A stretch of 30,992 nucleotides of DNA from Verrucomicrobia bacterium 12-59-8 (GTDB taxonomy: Bacteria > Verrucomicrobiota > Verrucomicrobiae > Verrucomicrobiales > Verrucomicrobiaceae), in the NCBI GenBank assembly GCA_002279765.1, contig NCCR01000059.1, forward strand, positions 1 to 30,992, written 5' to 3'. The notes beneath the pieces were generated by a model. The model was given only the letters and a program-made list of their open reading frames with translations, was not told the DNA's origin and did not search any database. A program made the translations under genes and the position numbers. This document shows positions 9,126-18,221 of this stretch, in pieces. The first letter of the stretch is position 1, and each line of letters opens with the position of its first letter.

Positions 9126-10295
9126 AACTCATCCATCTCACATCTCGGTTATGTCCGTGAAACCTGGGGTCACATGTCCGCAGTCAGCGGATTCGACGCG
9201 CTCTTCACGGCCTTGAAAGCACAGCATTCGGCGGAGGTTTGCGATCTGCCGCTGCCGCCGGAACCACCAGCACCTGGTATGGGACGCCGTTTGTATGCCA
9301 AAGCCCGGCGTCTCGCGGGCCTGGAAAGACCTGCGGCCAGCGCCCCCAGCCCGTTTGTAGGGCTCCGGCATGAGAAGGCCGCCGTGAAATTGCTGCGGTT
9401 TCTGCGCGAACACCCCAGTGCCCTGGCTCTGCTGTCAGCCGGAGAGAACCAGCTTGGAGCCACGCTCTGCCAGGCACCGGAGGAACTGCAGCAGCGCCTG
9501 GTGGTGTGCTTTCACCAGCCTCCTTCCTGGCACCGGCTGCACTGGCAGCAGCCTGCAACCTATGGCAGGCTGGGCGGCATCATCACCCTCTGCGAGGAGC
9601 AACGCGCTTTCTTTGAAGGGCAGACCAACCGGCCGGTGCTCAAGATCAATCATGGTGTGGATCTCAGTTTCTTCCGCCCTGGCTCAGCCACACCATCCGT
9701 CTCGCCGCGGCTGCTGTTTGTGGGCCAGTGGCTGCGTGATTTCACGACGCTGGCTGAGAGCATGGAACTCATCTGGCAGTGGCGTCTGGATGTGACGCTG
9801 GACTGCGTGGTGCCGCGCGGAGCACGGAACAGCGATGCGCTCATGCGTCTGGCGCGGGATCAACGCGTGCGCTGGCATGCGGGCCTGAGCGCTGAAGAGC
9901 TGCGCAGCCTCTACCAGAATGCGACCCTGTTGTTTCTGCCTGTCGTGGACGCAACCGCCAACAATGCCGTCATCGAGGCGCTGGCCTCCGGACTGCCGGT
10001 GGTATCCTCCGATGCGGGCGGTCTGCAGGACTATCTGCCGACGGAGTGCGGCCTGCTCGCACAATCGTACAATGCCAAGGCTCATGCCGACGCCGTGCGC
10101 TCGTTGATCAGCACCCCTGTGGCTATGGCGGCAGCGCGTCAAAAATGCCGTGAGCAGGCCATCACGCATCTCGACTGGCAGCAAATCGCCGGGGATCTCT
10201 GGCGCAATCTTCGTCATCTGGCGCAGCGTTCAAATCAAGCTACAGAGTCGCCCGCTTTGGCGGCGTCGCAGCCTGCCTGCGCTGGAACCATTTAG
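9123..10295 (+). CDS. Glycosyltransferase family 4 (GT-B), variant EX7E motif
   Basis: Cytoplasmic or membrane-associated retaining glycosyltransferase, about 390 residues. The N-terminal domain holds GYVRETWGHMSAVSGF, typical of GT4 acceptor-binding loops. The C-terminal donor domain has RLLFVGQWLRDFTTL and then LFLPVVDATANNAVIEALASG. In the usual E-x7-E motif the first glutamate is replaced by Ala277 and the second is kept at Glu285; this occurs in some GT4 groups and may alter donor handling. I chose GTG 9123 because of the GGAG six bases upstream; TTG 9099 is the longer alternative. The donor and acceptor sugars cannot be assigned. Confidence 0.87.
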   Translation: MNSSISHLGYVRETWGHMSAVSGFDALFTALKAQHSAEVCDLPLPPEPPAPGMGRRLYAKARRLAGLERPAASAPSPFVGLRHEKAAVKLLRFLREHPSALALLSAGENQLGATLCQAPEELQQRLVVCFHQPPSWHRLHWQQPATYGRLGGIITLCEEQRAFFEGQTNRPVLKINHGVDLSFFRPGSATPSVSPRLLFVGQWLRDFTTLAESMELIWQWRLDVTLDCVVPRGARNSDALMRLARDQRVRWHAGLSAEELRSLYQNATLLFLPVVDATANNAVIEALASGLPVVSSDAGGLQDYLPTECGLLAQSYNAKAHADAVRSLISTPVAMAAARQKCREQAITHLDWQQIAGDLWRNLRHLAQRSNQATESPALAASQPACAGTI

Positions 10296-10336
10296 CGGTT
10301 TCGCCATTCGGCCCATGAGGTCGCATTCGCTTCAAT

Positions 10337-11614
10337 ATGAAGGTTGTCATCTGTCATAATGATTCGCCCCGTGATGTTGGCGGCGTTTCCACCTGGTTAC
10401 AGCGGACAGCACCGCTGCTGCAAGCGGCTGGATTTGAAGTGATCGTCCACCTGCTGCGCTACGGTAATGAAGCAGGAGCCAATGAGAAGGCGCTGCGCAG
10501 CATGGGCATCACCTGCCGCTCCGCCACATGGCCGGTTTCCACCGACACAGCGGCGCAACTGCTCTGGAAGTGGGCGCGGCAGGACCAGCCTGACATCTAC
10601 ATCCCGAACGCCATTGTGCCCGCCTATTATACCGCCGCCCATGTGAAAGCCTGCGGCGGCGTGACGCTGGGAGTGCTGCACTCTGATGACAGCATGTATC
10701 ATGGCATTCTGGAGCAGTTCGTGAATGGACCGCAGGAATGGCGGCTGTCCGGCGTGGTGGCTGTCTCGAAATTTCTGGACACGCTCATCGGACCGGCGAT
10801 CTCCGGCCACCTGCGTCAAACCATACCCTGCGGCGTGCCCCTGCCTGAACGCACCGCCACGAAGCCGCAGGATGTTTTCCGGCTCGTCTATCTCGGACGA
10901 TTGGTGAACGAGCAGAAACAAATCTGCGCAGTGGCCGAGTCACTCTGCCGCGTGGCCAGACAACATCCGCAGGTGCAGGCCTGGATCATCGGCGATGGAC
11001 CGGAGCGCGAGCAGGTCGCGGAGATCCTGGTCGCCAAATCACCTCAGGACCGGGTGAAACTGCTGGCCCCGATCCCAAGCAGCCAAGTGTATGAAGTGCT
11101 GGCTCAATGCCATGGTCTGGTGCTGCTCTCCGACTACGAAGGACTGCCGGTGTGCGTGATGGAAGCCATGGCCGCAGGCGTGGTGCCCGTTTGCATGCAA
11201 ATGCAAAGCGGTGTCGGCGAACTTGTCAAAGACAGGCAGACAGGCCTGATCGTGACGGACCGGGATGAGAGCTTTGACCACGCCATCGCGGCGCTGAGCA
11301 GCGACCTAGTTCTCTGGGAAAAATTGTCTGCTGCAGCCCGTGCGCGCATCGTGGCGGACTTTTCCGTGGAGCAAGCCACCGCGCGCTGGATTGAGCTACT
11401 GCGGCACGCGGCGCAGGAAGCCCGCTTTGACGCGGCGCTGGCGAAGAAGCGGAAATGCACCCTGCCCCCATGCCCGTCATCCCTGCGTCAGCATGACGTG
11501 CGGCACGGACCGCTGGGCAAGCTGCGCCATTCGCCTCATCGCGTGTGGCTGGGCGCATTCAAGCTCCGCGTGATTTCCAGCCTCCGTGGCCTGCTTGCAG
11601 GTGCCAGGGCCTGA
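10337..11614 (+). CDS. Glycosyltransferase family 4 with basic C-terminal tail
   Basis: 425-residue GT-B glycosyltransferase. The N terminus MKVVICHNDSPRDVGGVSTWL is the usual GT4 start with a glycine-rich loop. The donor domain shows RLVYLGRLVNEQKQ, IIGDGPEREQ and the E-x7-E motif Glu268-Glu276 in EGLPVCVMEAMAAG, with QSGVGELV following. After the normal GT4 end (about residue 368) there is a tail of about 55 residues rich in Lys, Arg and His with two Cys, not part of the GT4 fold; it could bind membrane or a partner. The 41-base leader separates it from the previous GT. Specificity is unknown. Confidence 0.9.
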   Translation: MKVVICHNDSPRDVGGVSTWLQRTAPLLQAAGFEVIVHLLRYGNEAGANEKALRSMGITCRSATWPVSTDTAAQLLWKWARQDQPDIYIPNAIVPAYYTAAHVKACGGVTLGVLHSDDSMYHGILEQFVNGPQEWRLSGVVAVSKFLDTLIGPAISGHLRQTIPCGVPLPERTATKPQDVFRLVYLGRLVNEQKQICAVAESLCRVARQHPQVQAWIIGDGPEREQVAEILVAKSPQDRVKLLAPIPSSQVYEVLAQCHGLVLLSDYEGLPVCVMEAMAAGVVPVCMQMQSGVGELVKDRQTGLIVTDRDESFDHAIAALSSDLVLWEKLSAAARARIVADFSVEQATARWIELLRHAAQEARFDAALAKKRKCTLPPCPSSLRQHDVRHGPLGKLRHSPHRVWLGAFKLRVISSLRGLLAGARA

Positions 11615-11648
11615 ACTCCCCCCATCAACTTAAACTCCTGTTTACCTC

Positions 11649-12551
11649 ATGATTCTGGAACGCATCATCACCCTGGCCAGCAGCAAGGTTCGTCTCGATT
11701 TCCTGGCCATGGAGCGCTCACTCCGAGCCACTGGCTGCGATCTGCCGCTGGAAGTCATTCCCTACAATGACGAGCGCTTTGCCCTGCCGAAAAACAGCAC
11801 CTGGATTGAAAACCCGGAGTTTTACGGCTGGATCGCCCGCCGCTGTGCACACCCGATGATGCGCAAGTATCTGCCGCTGACGATGAGCAACTACCAATAC
11901 TGCGACAGCGACATCGTGTTTCTCAGCGATCCGAGCAAGGTGCTTCAGGATCACTCGGGCTTTGTGGTGGCCTGCACCGAGTGGAACAAACCGCAGTGGA
12001 CGGTGTGCCCGGAGTCCAAGGCTTTTCTGGCCGAACGCTGCTCCACCTGGCAGCAGAAGGTGTTTTGCGCCGGGCAGTATGCCTGCGACCGCGCCTTGTA
12101 CACGCAGGCAGGTCTGATCGAATTTGCGGAGCGTCCCGCCAATCAGGCGGCATGCCTGCACTTTTCACTGCATGACCAGCCAGGCACAAACCTCTTTGTG
12201 CTAAGCACGGATGTGCCGATGACGAACCTCACGCTGCCGCCACACCGGATGGAGTCCACTTGGGCGGGCGACTATCCAGGCAGCTACGCTCAGCTCTGGG
12301 AAGCTCCGGGCAGCAAACCCTACCTGATGCATTGGGCAGGAGGTCTGCTGGATGAGCCGCAACCAATCAACGAACTGTTTTTCCAATTCCTCACGCGTGC
12401 CGAGCGTGAGGAGTGGGATCAGCAACTGGCGGCGCGACGCATTGCAGCTGCTAAGCGCGGACACTGGCCTCTGGGCGTGCGTCTTCTCAACCAGGTGGTG
12501 CGCCTGGTGGACAAACGTTTCTGGGTCCAATGGCGGCCGCTGAATGCGTGA
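11649..12551 (+). CDS. Putative glycosyltransferase, GT-A-like with DxD
   Basis: A 300-residue protein that I cannot assign to a named family. It begins with a strand-rich segment and carries YQYCDSDIVFLSDPSK (about residues 84-99), resembling the DxD nucleotide-sugar/metal motif of GT-A glycosyltransferases such as GT8 or GT77. Later there is YLMHWAGG, similar to the C-terminal His-Trp region in such enzymes, where a histidine often helps bind the metal. There are no membrane helices or signal peptide. It is surrounded by glycosyltransferases, with 34 bases before it, and its stop falls just before the next GT4. A role in sugar transfer is inferred from motif and context only. Confidence 0.75.
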   Translation: MILERIITLASSKVRLDFLAMERSLRATGCDLPLEVIPYNDERFALPKNSTWIENPEFYGWIARRCAHPMMRKYLPLTMSNYQYCDSDIVFLSDPSKVLQDHSGFVVACTEWNKPQWTVCPESKAFLAERCSTWQQKVFCAGQYACDRALYTQAGLIEFAERPANQAACLHFSLHDQPGTNLFVLSTDVPMTNLTLPPHRMESTWAGDYPGSYAQLWEAPGSKPYLMHWAGGLLDEPQPINELFFQFLTRAEREEWDQQLAARRIAAAKRGHWPLGVRLLNQVVRLVDKRFWVQWRPLNA

Positions 12552-12579
12552 GCGTCTGAACTGCTGCCAATCCAAGACC

Positions 12580-13725
12580 ATGACAGGCATTCTCTCCATC
12601 AACGACCCCTCCCAGACCGGCGGACTTGCCAGCTACCAACGCCAGCTGGCAGTAACCCTGTCGGAACTGGGACTTCCGGGCTGGTTTGGCTTTGTGCAGA
12701 CGACGAACTGCGGGCCGACTCATGACATCACCTGGCGCAAGACTAGGCTGGCGTCCAAACTGCCATGGCAGGTGCTGCGCCACATCTTTTACAAGCTGGC
12801 CCCTCGCCCCGCCCTGCATGGCGCGCTCGAACGGCTGGCTGGCAAGGCCTGGTCCGAGTCCTCCTTCAAGGGTGCCATCGAAGGAACAGGCCAGTTGCAC
12901 TTTGTCGGCACTGGTTGGGATTTCATGGGTCTGGCGGCAGCACGGCTGGCCAGAAAAAAAGGCATGGGCTTCACCGTCTGGCCCGCTGTGCATCCGGGCA
13001 ACTGGGGGGATGATCACATTGATGTGCGCCTTTACCGCCAGGCAGACGCGGTGTTTTGCCAAAGCGACTATGAGCGCAGCCATCTGGCAGCTCTGGGAGT
13101 ACCTGAGGCAAAACTGGTGCGCTGCGGACTGCCGCCCATGTGCCGCGAAGATGGTGACAGCACCCGGCTGCGCAGCCGCCTGGTGATCGGCGAACGTCCC
13201 GCCGTGCTGTTTCTTGGACGCCGTGATGAGGGCAAAGGCTACCCGGCCCTGCTGGATGCATGGCCCCTGGTGCTGCAACAATGTCCGGATGCAGTGCTGC
13301 TGCTGGCGGGCCCAGGTGACTCAGATGCAGCCAGACTCGCACCAATTTCCGCCGAGAACGTGCGCGATCTCGGCTGCCCTTCGGAACAAGAGAAAGCCGA
13401 CGCCTATGCGGCCTGCGATATTTTTTGCCTGCCTTCTGCACACGAATCCTTCGGGATCGTGTACGTAGAGGCCTGGTCCTACGGCAAACCCGTCCTTTGT
13501 GGCACCGCTCCAGCAAGCCGAGAACTTGTGGAGCATGGAATCACAGGTGTGTGGGCTGATCAACAGCCGCAGCAGTTGGCCGCTGGCCTGCTGCGGCTGT
13601 TGATGCACCCGGATGAAAGCCGCCGCATCGGTCAGGCTGGCCTGGCTCATCAGCGCCGGAACTACACGACCGCGCAAACGGCCGCCTGCCACCTGCAGGC
13701 ATGGAAGATCGCCACACCGAACTGA
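12580..13725 (+). CDS. Glycosyltransferase family 4
   Basis: About 381-residue GT-B enzyme. The N terminus MTGILSINDPSQTGGLASYQ carries the GG loop expected at the start of GT4 proteins. The donor domain has AVLFLGRRDEGKGYPAL, LLLAGPGDSD and the E-x7-E motif Glu289-Glu297 in ESFGIVYVEAWSYG. I prefer ATG 12580, because an in-frame ATG at 12544 overlaps the previous gene by 8 bases and adds 12 residues (MRERLNCCQSKT) with no family character. Neither start has a Shine-Dalgarno sequence. It probably acts on the nascent repeat unit at the inner membrane; its sugar is unknown. Confidence 0.9.
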   Translation: MTGILSINDPSQTGGLASYQRQLAVTLSELGLPGWFGFVQTTNCGPTHDITWRKTRLASKLPWQVLRHIFYKLAPRPALHGALERLAGKAWSESSFKGAIEGTGQLHFVGTGWDFMGLAAARLARKKGMGFTVWPAVHPGNWGDDHIDVRLYRQADAVFCQSDYERSHLAALGVPEAKLVRCGLPPMCREDGDSTRLRSRLVIGERPAVLFLGRRDEGKGYPALLDAWPLVLQQCPDAVLLLAGPGDSDAARLAPISAENVRDLGCPSEQEKADAYAACDIFCLPSAHESFGIVYVEAWSYGKPVLCGTAPASRELVEHGITGVWADQQPQQLAAGLLRLLMHPDESRRIGQAGLAHQRRNYTTAQTAACHLQAWKIATPN

Positions 13726-13738
13726 CCCCACCGACCTC

Positions 13739-14635
13739 ATGATCGAAGCGACCCTCATTATTCCCACCTGCAACCGCCCGGCCGATCTGGAGCGCTGCCT
13801 GCGCGCTCTAGCTCCACAGTTGGAACTGCATCCCTGTGAAGTGATCGTGTCGGATGACAGCCGTGATCAGCGCACGCAGGCCATGCTGAAAGCGGAGTTT
13901 CCCTCGGTGAAAATCACCTTCGGCCCCCGAAGCGGCCCTGGCGCAAACCGCAATGCAGGCGCCCGGCAGGCATCCGGCGAGTGGCTGATTTTCATCGATG
14001 ATGATGTCATTCCAGCTCCCGGTTTTTTGAGTTCCTATCTTTCGGCCTTTGCCACCGCAAAGGACACCCATGTTTTTCACGGCTTGACGGTGGCCACACC
14101 GGAGAAAAACTCCCTGCTTTGGGAGGCACCGGAAGTGCTGGGGCCGCTGCCATGCTTTCCCTCCTGCAATTTCGCCATCCGGCGGGAGTTGTATGCAAAG
14201 TCAGAAGGGTTCGACGAACGCTTCAATCCTTCCTTTGAGGACATCGAGTTCTCTTCGCGGCTGCAAGGCCAGGGAGAATCCTGTGGATTTGTGGCCGCTG
14301 CTGTCGTCCAACATCCACTGCGGCCGCTGCCATGTGCCAAAAAACTGGCACTGCGCTGGGAGCCGCGCGTGATCTCCGCACTGGACATGGGTGCCAGTCC
14401 GGCAGTGCTGCCTCTGCTGCTGACCAAGCACGTGGTGCTGGTCATTGCGTCCAGGTTTCGTGGTGCCCGTCTGTGCTGGGACAACTGCAAAGCAGCACTG
14501 CTCTTTGCCGGTGAATTCTCTTGGTTCCTGGTGCTGCTGCCGTCCTGGCTGCAGCGGCATGCGAAGGCAAAGCGGAGCCCCTTCTGGGAACTGCAAAGAA
14601 GCCTGGGCAACACGCCCCTGCGCTACGGATTGTAA
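13739..14635 (+). CDS. Glycosyltransferase family 2
   Basis: 298-residue inverting GT-A glycosyltransferase. It opens with IEATLIIPTCNRPADLERCL, the classic GT2 N terminus, then VSDDSRD, GPGANRNAGARQASGEW and the metal-binding DDD at residues 87-89 (FIDDDVIP). NPSFEDIEFSSRL matches the ED motif that holds the catalytic base. The last 80 residues include hydrophobic stretches (AVLPLLLTKHVVLVIA and SWFLVLLPSWL) that may lie on the membrane. The start at 13739 is 13 bases after the preceding stop; an upstream in-frame start at 13613 would run deep into the previous gene. The N-terminal family pattern sets the start. Confidence 0.92.
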   Translation: MIEATLIIPTCNRPADLERCLRALAPQLELHPCEVIVSDDSRDQRTQAMLKAEFPSVKITFGPRSGPGANRNAGARQASGEWLIFIDDDVIPAPGFLSSYLSAFATAKDTHVFHGLTVATPEKNSLLWEAPEVLGPLPCFPSCNFAIRRELYAKSEGFDERFNPSFEDIEFSSRLQGQGESCGFVAAAVVQHPLRPLPCAKKLALRWEPRVISALDMGASPAVLPLLLTKHVVLVIASRFRGARLCWDNCKAALLFAGEFSWFLVLLPSWLQRHAKAKRSPFWELQRSLGNTPLRYGL

Positions 14636-14658
14636 AGAACACGGCCACACATCGTGCC

Positions 14659-15294
14659 ATGAATCTTGCTGAACTCATTCAACGCGCCTGGCGGCGCTGG
14701 GACCTGCTGCCAGGACCCGGCCAGATTTTGCGCAAAGGCCTGCTCTGCCTGCGTGGTGCGCAGATTGGCACGGGGACCTGGCTGCCAAAGGTGCATTTGC
14801 CGTGGCCGCATCAGTTGTCGCTTGGCAAGAAGTGCATCGTCGAGCCTGATGTCTTTTTCAAATATGACGGTTTCTGGAAGCCTGGCCCCTCAATCAAGAT
14901 CGGCGACCGGGTGTTCATCGGCAGAAACACCGAGTTCAACATTTGCTGCGGTATCACCATCGCAGACGACTGCCTGATCGCCAGCGGCTGCACCTTTGTG
15001 GACAGTGACCACGGCACGGACCCTGACCGGCCCATGAATGAGCAGCCCATGAAAGGCACCCAAATCGTGCTGGAAGAGAATGTCTGGATCGGAGCCCAAT
15101 GCATGGTGCTGAAAGGCGTGCGGCTCGGACGAGGCGTCGTCATCGGCGCGGGATCAGTCGTCACCAAATCGGTTCCAGCCGGTGAGGTGTGGGCCGGAGT
15201 GCCTGCACGCCGGCTCAAACAGCAACCGATTAAAAATGCAGCTTCGGAACCCTGCACCCGCACTGCAGAAATTCTGCCTGCCGTCGTCCTATGA
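14659..15294 (+). CDS. Left-handed beta-helix acyltransferase (WcaF/Maa-like)
   Basis: 211-residue acyl-CoA-dependent O- or N-acetyltransferase. After an N-terminal segment containing GPGQILRKGLLCLRGAQIG, hexapeptide repeats run from about residue 50 to 190. The catalytic histidine is His118 in FVDSDHGTDPDRP, and the repeats end with VWIGAQCMVLKGVRLG, VIGAGSVVTKSVPAG and AGVPAR, all typical of sugar acetyltransferases. The ATG at 14659 is chosen because the family N terminus begins there; the frame is open further upstream to 14521 inside the GT2 gene. The stop overlaps the start of the GT4-GT2 fusion (ATGA at 15291), suggesting coupling. The acceptor sugar is unknown. Confidence 0.92.
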   Translation: MNLAELIQRAWRRWDLLPGPGQILRKGLLCLRGAQIGTGTWLPKVHLPWPHQLSLGKKCIVEPDVFFKYDGFWKPGPSIKIGDRVFIGRNTEFNICCGITIADDCLIASGCTFVDSDHGTDPDRPMNEQPMKGTQIVLEENVWIGAQCMVLKGVRLGRGVVIGAGSVVTKSVPAGEVWAGVPARRLKQQPIKNAASEPCTRTAEILPAVVL

Positions 15295-17525
15295 AAATCG
15301 CCGCCACAGGTTACGTCTCAGAACAAGCCGGAAGTGTCGCCTCGGCCAATGCGCTGCTGCTGCGTTCGCTGCTTGATGCCGGGCATGAAGTGGACTTCTT
15401 TTCGAAGCCGTCGTTTGTCGATCCGCGCCCATGCGTTGGCGAGCATGCGGGGTTTCGCTTCATCACCACGGACAACGTCGGTCCAGATCGTTTTCGGGCA
15501 AAGATGCAGCACCTGCCGGTGCTCGGCTTTCTCGCCTGCCGGCTTGACTGCGCCACCTACACGCGGCTGCTGCTGCAAAACATCCGCCAGGAGCACGAGC
15601 AGCGGCGCTATGATCTCTGCCTGTGGCTGGGAGACTACGTACCGGGCCGCGTGAAAAACCTGCCGATGGTCAGTTTTGCGCAGGGTCCGCCCGGAACCGA
15701 TGCACGCTCAATCGTTTCACGCTTCAACGAAGTTCGCAGGCTCGCAGGCTTCAGGCGTGCCATGCAGTGGTATGTCCTGGCAAAGCTGCGCCTTTCTGCG
15801 CTTGGACTGCCACCGTTGCAGTATTCAGATCACATCATCGTGGGCAGCATGCAGTCCCAAAGAACGCTGCATGAGCTGTATGGTGTGAATCCAGCCCGCA
15901 CCTCATCGCTGCCGTATCCGATTGATTTGAAGTTATTTCAGCCGCCTGCTAAAGCCGCGACGCAAGGGGCCGAACTGCGGGTGGTGTGGCTGGGCCGCAT
16001 CATTCCACGCAAGCGTCTTGACCTGTTTCTGCGCGGGGTGGAACTAGCCATCCGGCAGGGGCTGCGCGTGAAGGCCACGATTGTCGGAGGAACCGGCTTC
16101 ATTCCGGGCTATGAAAAAATGATCGAGTCGTTTCCCTTTCCGGACCGGCTGCGCTGGATCAAAGCCCTGCCCCGCACCGAGGTGCCAGCGCTGCTGCATC
16201 AGCATGATGTCCTCGTGCAGCCTAGTGATGAAGAGAACTTCGGCTCCTCAGTCGCCGAGGCCCAGGCCTGCGGGTTGCCGGTCATTGTGGGACATACCAA
16301 CGGCAATGCGGACTACCTGTGCGCACGCGACCTGCATCTGGCGGATGACCGACCGGAGACGCTGGCTCAGGCGCTGACCCACATGGCACGGCCCACTCTG
16401 CCACAGCCTCAGGTGTCCCGTGCGCTGGCGGAGCGCTGCTTTGACCTGCAGCAGATCACCACGCAGCTCACCACCATCCTGCACGCCGCCACGGATTCCC
16501 CATCGCCAGCCACACATCTGCCCTTCATGATGATGCATCCCACCATCGACGTCATCATTCCAACATTGAAGCGTCCGGATCATCTGCGGCGCTGCCTGCT
16601 GGCGCTCAGCCGGCAGGATGCTTCTATCAATAATATCTTCGTGGGGATTCGTGCGGATGACGAGCTAAGCCGCACACTGCTGCGGGAATTTGAAGACACG
16701 CTGCCGGTTCGGGCCGTGGAAGCACGCGGCGTGGGTGTGGTGGGCTCGATGAACTCCTGCCTAGCAGAGTGCCGGGCAGAATGGATCGCGCTACTGGATG
16801 ATGATGTGGAGATTCCGCCGCACTGGCTCAGCACCATGCTCGGCCATCTGCTCTCACGCTCTGATGTCGTTGCAGCGGGCGGCAAAGATCTGCTGATGGA
16901 CTACCCGGACATGCGCCGCACCGAACCGCTGGTGCAGGATGTGGGGCAGATTCACTGGTTTGGCCGCATCACCGGCGGGCATCATCGCGCTGGTGGCGCG
17001 CCCCGTCTTGTGCAGGTGCTGCGTGGCTCGAACTGCCTCTTCAACGCCGATTTCCTGCACCGCTGCGGCTTTGAACGAGGCCTGCGCGGCAAAGGTGCCC
17101 AAGTGAACTGGGAACTCGCCCTGGGGCTGCAGGCCCGTGCTGGCAAGCGGTGCATGATTTTTGATCCAACGGTCGGCGTGATTCACAACGTCGCCCCTCG
17201 GCACGATGGCGACACGGTTCATCGCGGCATCTTCAACTTCGAAGGCACCAGTGACATCGCCTACAACGAAACCTTCGTGATTCTGCACCATGGACGCGGA
17301 CTACAGCGCTGGACCATGCTGCTCTGGCAGATCTGCGTCGGCAGTCATGTGTGTCCAGGTCTCGCACGGGCAGCAGACTTGGTGCTGCGTCCAGATTCAA
17401 TGCCGATGCAGCGCTTTGCCGCCACTTTCGCAGGTCGGCTGGCCGCCGTGCGCCACTGCCTCGGCTGGGAGCCGAAAACGCATCATCCCAAACTCCCGGC
17501 ACAGGTGAGCGAAGCCAAGTGCTGA
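15291..17525 (+). CDS. Two-domain glycosyltransferase: GT4 fused to GT2
   Basis: 744 residues with two complete catalytic modules. The first (1 to about 400) is GT4: MKIAATGYVSEQAGSVASAN, VVWLGRIIPRKRLDL, IVGGTGF and E-x7-E at Glu315-Glu323 in ENFGSSVAEAQACG. The second (from about residue 416) is GT2: IDVIIPTLKRPDHLRRCL, DDD at 503-505 in ALLDDDVEIP, and a later LRGSNCLFN region. The junction contains three consecutive Met codons (16527, 16530, 16533) preceded by a C-rich stretch like other leaders here, so a separate GT2 product from internal initiation is possible. The fusion probably adds two sugars in sequence. It overlaps the upstream acetyltransferase by four bases. Confidence 0.92.
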   Translation: MKIAATGYVSEQAGSVASANALLLRSLLDAGHEVDFFSKPSFVDPRPCVGEHAGFRFITTDNVGPDRFRAKMQHLPVLGFLACRLDCATYTRLLLQNIRQEHEQRRYDLCLWLGDYVPGRVKNLPMVSFAQGPPGTDARSIVSRFNEVRRLAGFRRAMQWYVLAKLRLSALGLPPLQYSDHIIVGSMQSQRTLHELYGVNPARTSSLPYPIDLKLFQPPAKAATQGAELRVVWLGRIIPRKRLDLFLRGVELAIRQGLRVKATIVGGTGFIPGYEKMIESFPFPDRLRWIKALPRTEVPALLHQHDVLVQPSDEENFGSSVAEAQACGLPVIVGHTNGNADYLCARDLHLADDRPETLAQALTHMARPTLPQPQVSRALAERCFDLQQITTQLTTILHAATDSPSPATHLPFMMMHPTIDVIIPTLKRPDHLRRCLLALSRQDASINNIFVGIRADDELSRTLLREFEDTLPVRAVEARGVGVVGSMNSCLAECRAEWIALLDDDVEIPPHWLSTMLGHLLSRSDVVAAGGKDLLMDYPDMRRTEPLVQDVGQIHWFGRITGGHHRAGGAPRLVQVLRGSNCLFNADFLHRCGFERGLRGKGAQVNWELALGLQARAGKRCMIFDPTVGVIHNVAPRHDGDTVHRGIFNFEGTSDIAYNETFVILHHGRGLQRWTMLLWQICVGSHVCPGLARAADLVLRPDSMPMQRFAATFAGRLAAVRHCLGWEPKTHHPKLPAQVSEAKC

Positions 17526-17554
17526 GCCCCGCAGCCTGAGAACCCGACAAGCTC

Positions 17555-18217
17555 ATGATCACCTTTTTATACCGTCACCGGCTCCAGCCAAGGCTCTTCA
17601 GCCTTGAATGGATGAAGACTTGGCTGAAGCGCATCTGGACGCTGCCAGAACTGCTGGGCTACTGCCTTCAAACCCTGCGGCTCCGGCTGCGCGGTGCACA
17701 GATCCCGCCCAGCACAGTACTGGCGCGTCTGACTGTGCATGGAGATGCAACGAATCTGCGCATCGGCGAGTGCTGCTGCATCGGTGTCTCCCGCATGCAG
17801 GCGCATGCGCGGATCGAGATCGGCGACTTTGTGGTGATCAATGACGGCGTCAAAATCATCACCGGCTCGCATGACATCCACTCTCCCACCTATGATCACC
17901 TCTTTGCGCCGATTGTGATCGAAGACCACGCGTGGATCGCAACGGACGCGATGATTTTAAAGGGCGTGACGATTGGCCGTGGTGCGGTCGTCGCCGCAGG
18001 TGCCGTGGTCGTGAAAGATGTACGCCCGTTTGCGGTAGTGGGCGGCAATCCGGCAAAGGAGATCGGCACCCGCAACATCGAACGCTTCGAGTACATTCCC
18101 TCATCATGGTTTGCAGCGGTGATGGCCTGGGTGGGTCGCAATCCAGTTTTGGATCACACCCCGGCCACGAGGCATGCCACCGGACCGCTGGCAGCGCCAG
18201 AAATGGTTTCAAACTGA
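17555..18217 (+). CDS. Left-handed beta-helix O-acyltransferase
   Basis: 220-residue acetyltransferase of the WbbJ/LacA type. An N-terminal helical region leads into LRLRGAQIPPST, then hexapeptide repeats such as IEIGDFVVINDGV, WIATDAMILKGVTIG and VVAAGAVVVKDV. The catalytic histidine is probably His106 in ITGSHDIHSP, and GGNPAKEIG closes the helix. A C-terminal tail of about 30 residues follows. The start at 17555 gives an N terminus slightly longer than usual; ATG 17612 is a shorter alternative. The next gene begins four bases after its stop. It is one of three beta-helix acyltransferases in the locus and presumably O-acylates a specific residue. Confidence 0.9.
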   Translation: MITFLYRHRLQPRLFSLEWMKTWLKRIWTLPELLGYCLQTLRLRLRGAQIPPSTVLARLTVHGDATNLRIGECCCIGVSRMQAHARIEIGDFVVINDGVKIITGSHDIHSPTYDHLFAPIVIEDHAWIATDAMILKGVTIGRGAVVAAGAVVVKDVRPFAVVGGNPAKEIGTRNIERFEYIPSSWFAAVMAWVGRNPVLDHTPATRHATGPLAAPEMVSN

Positions 18218-18221
18218 GAGC

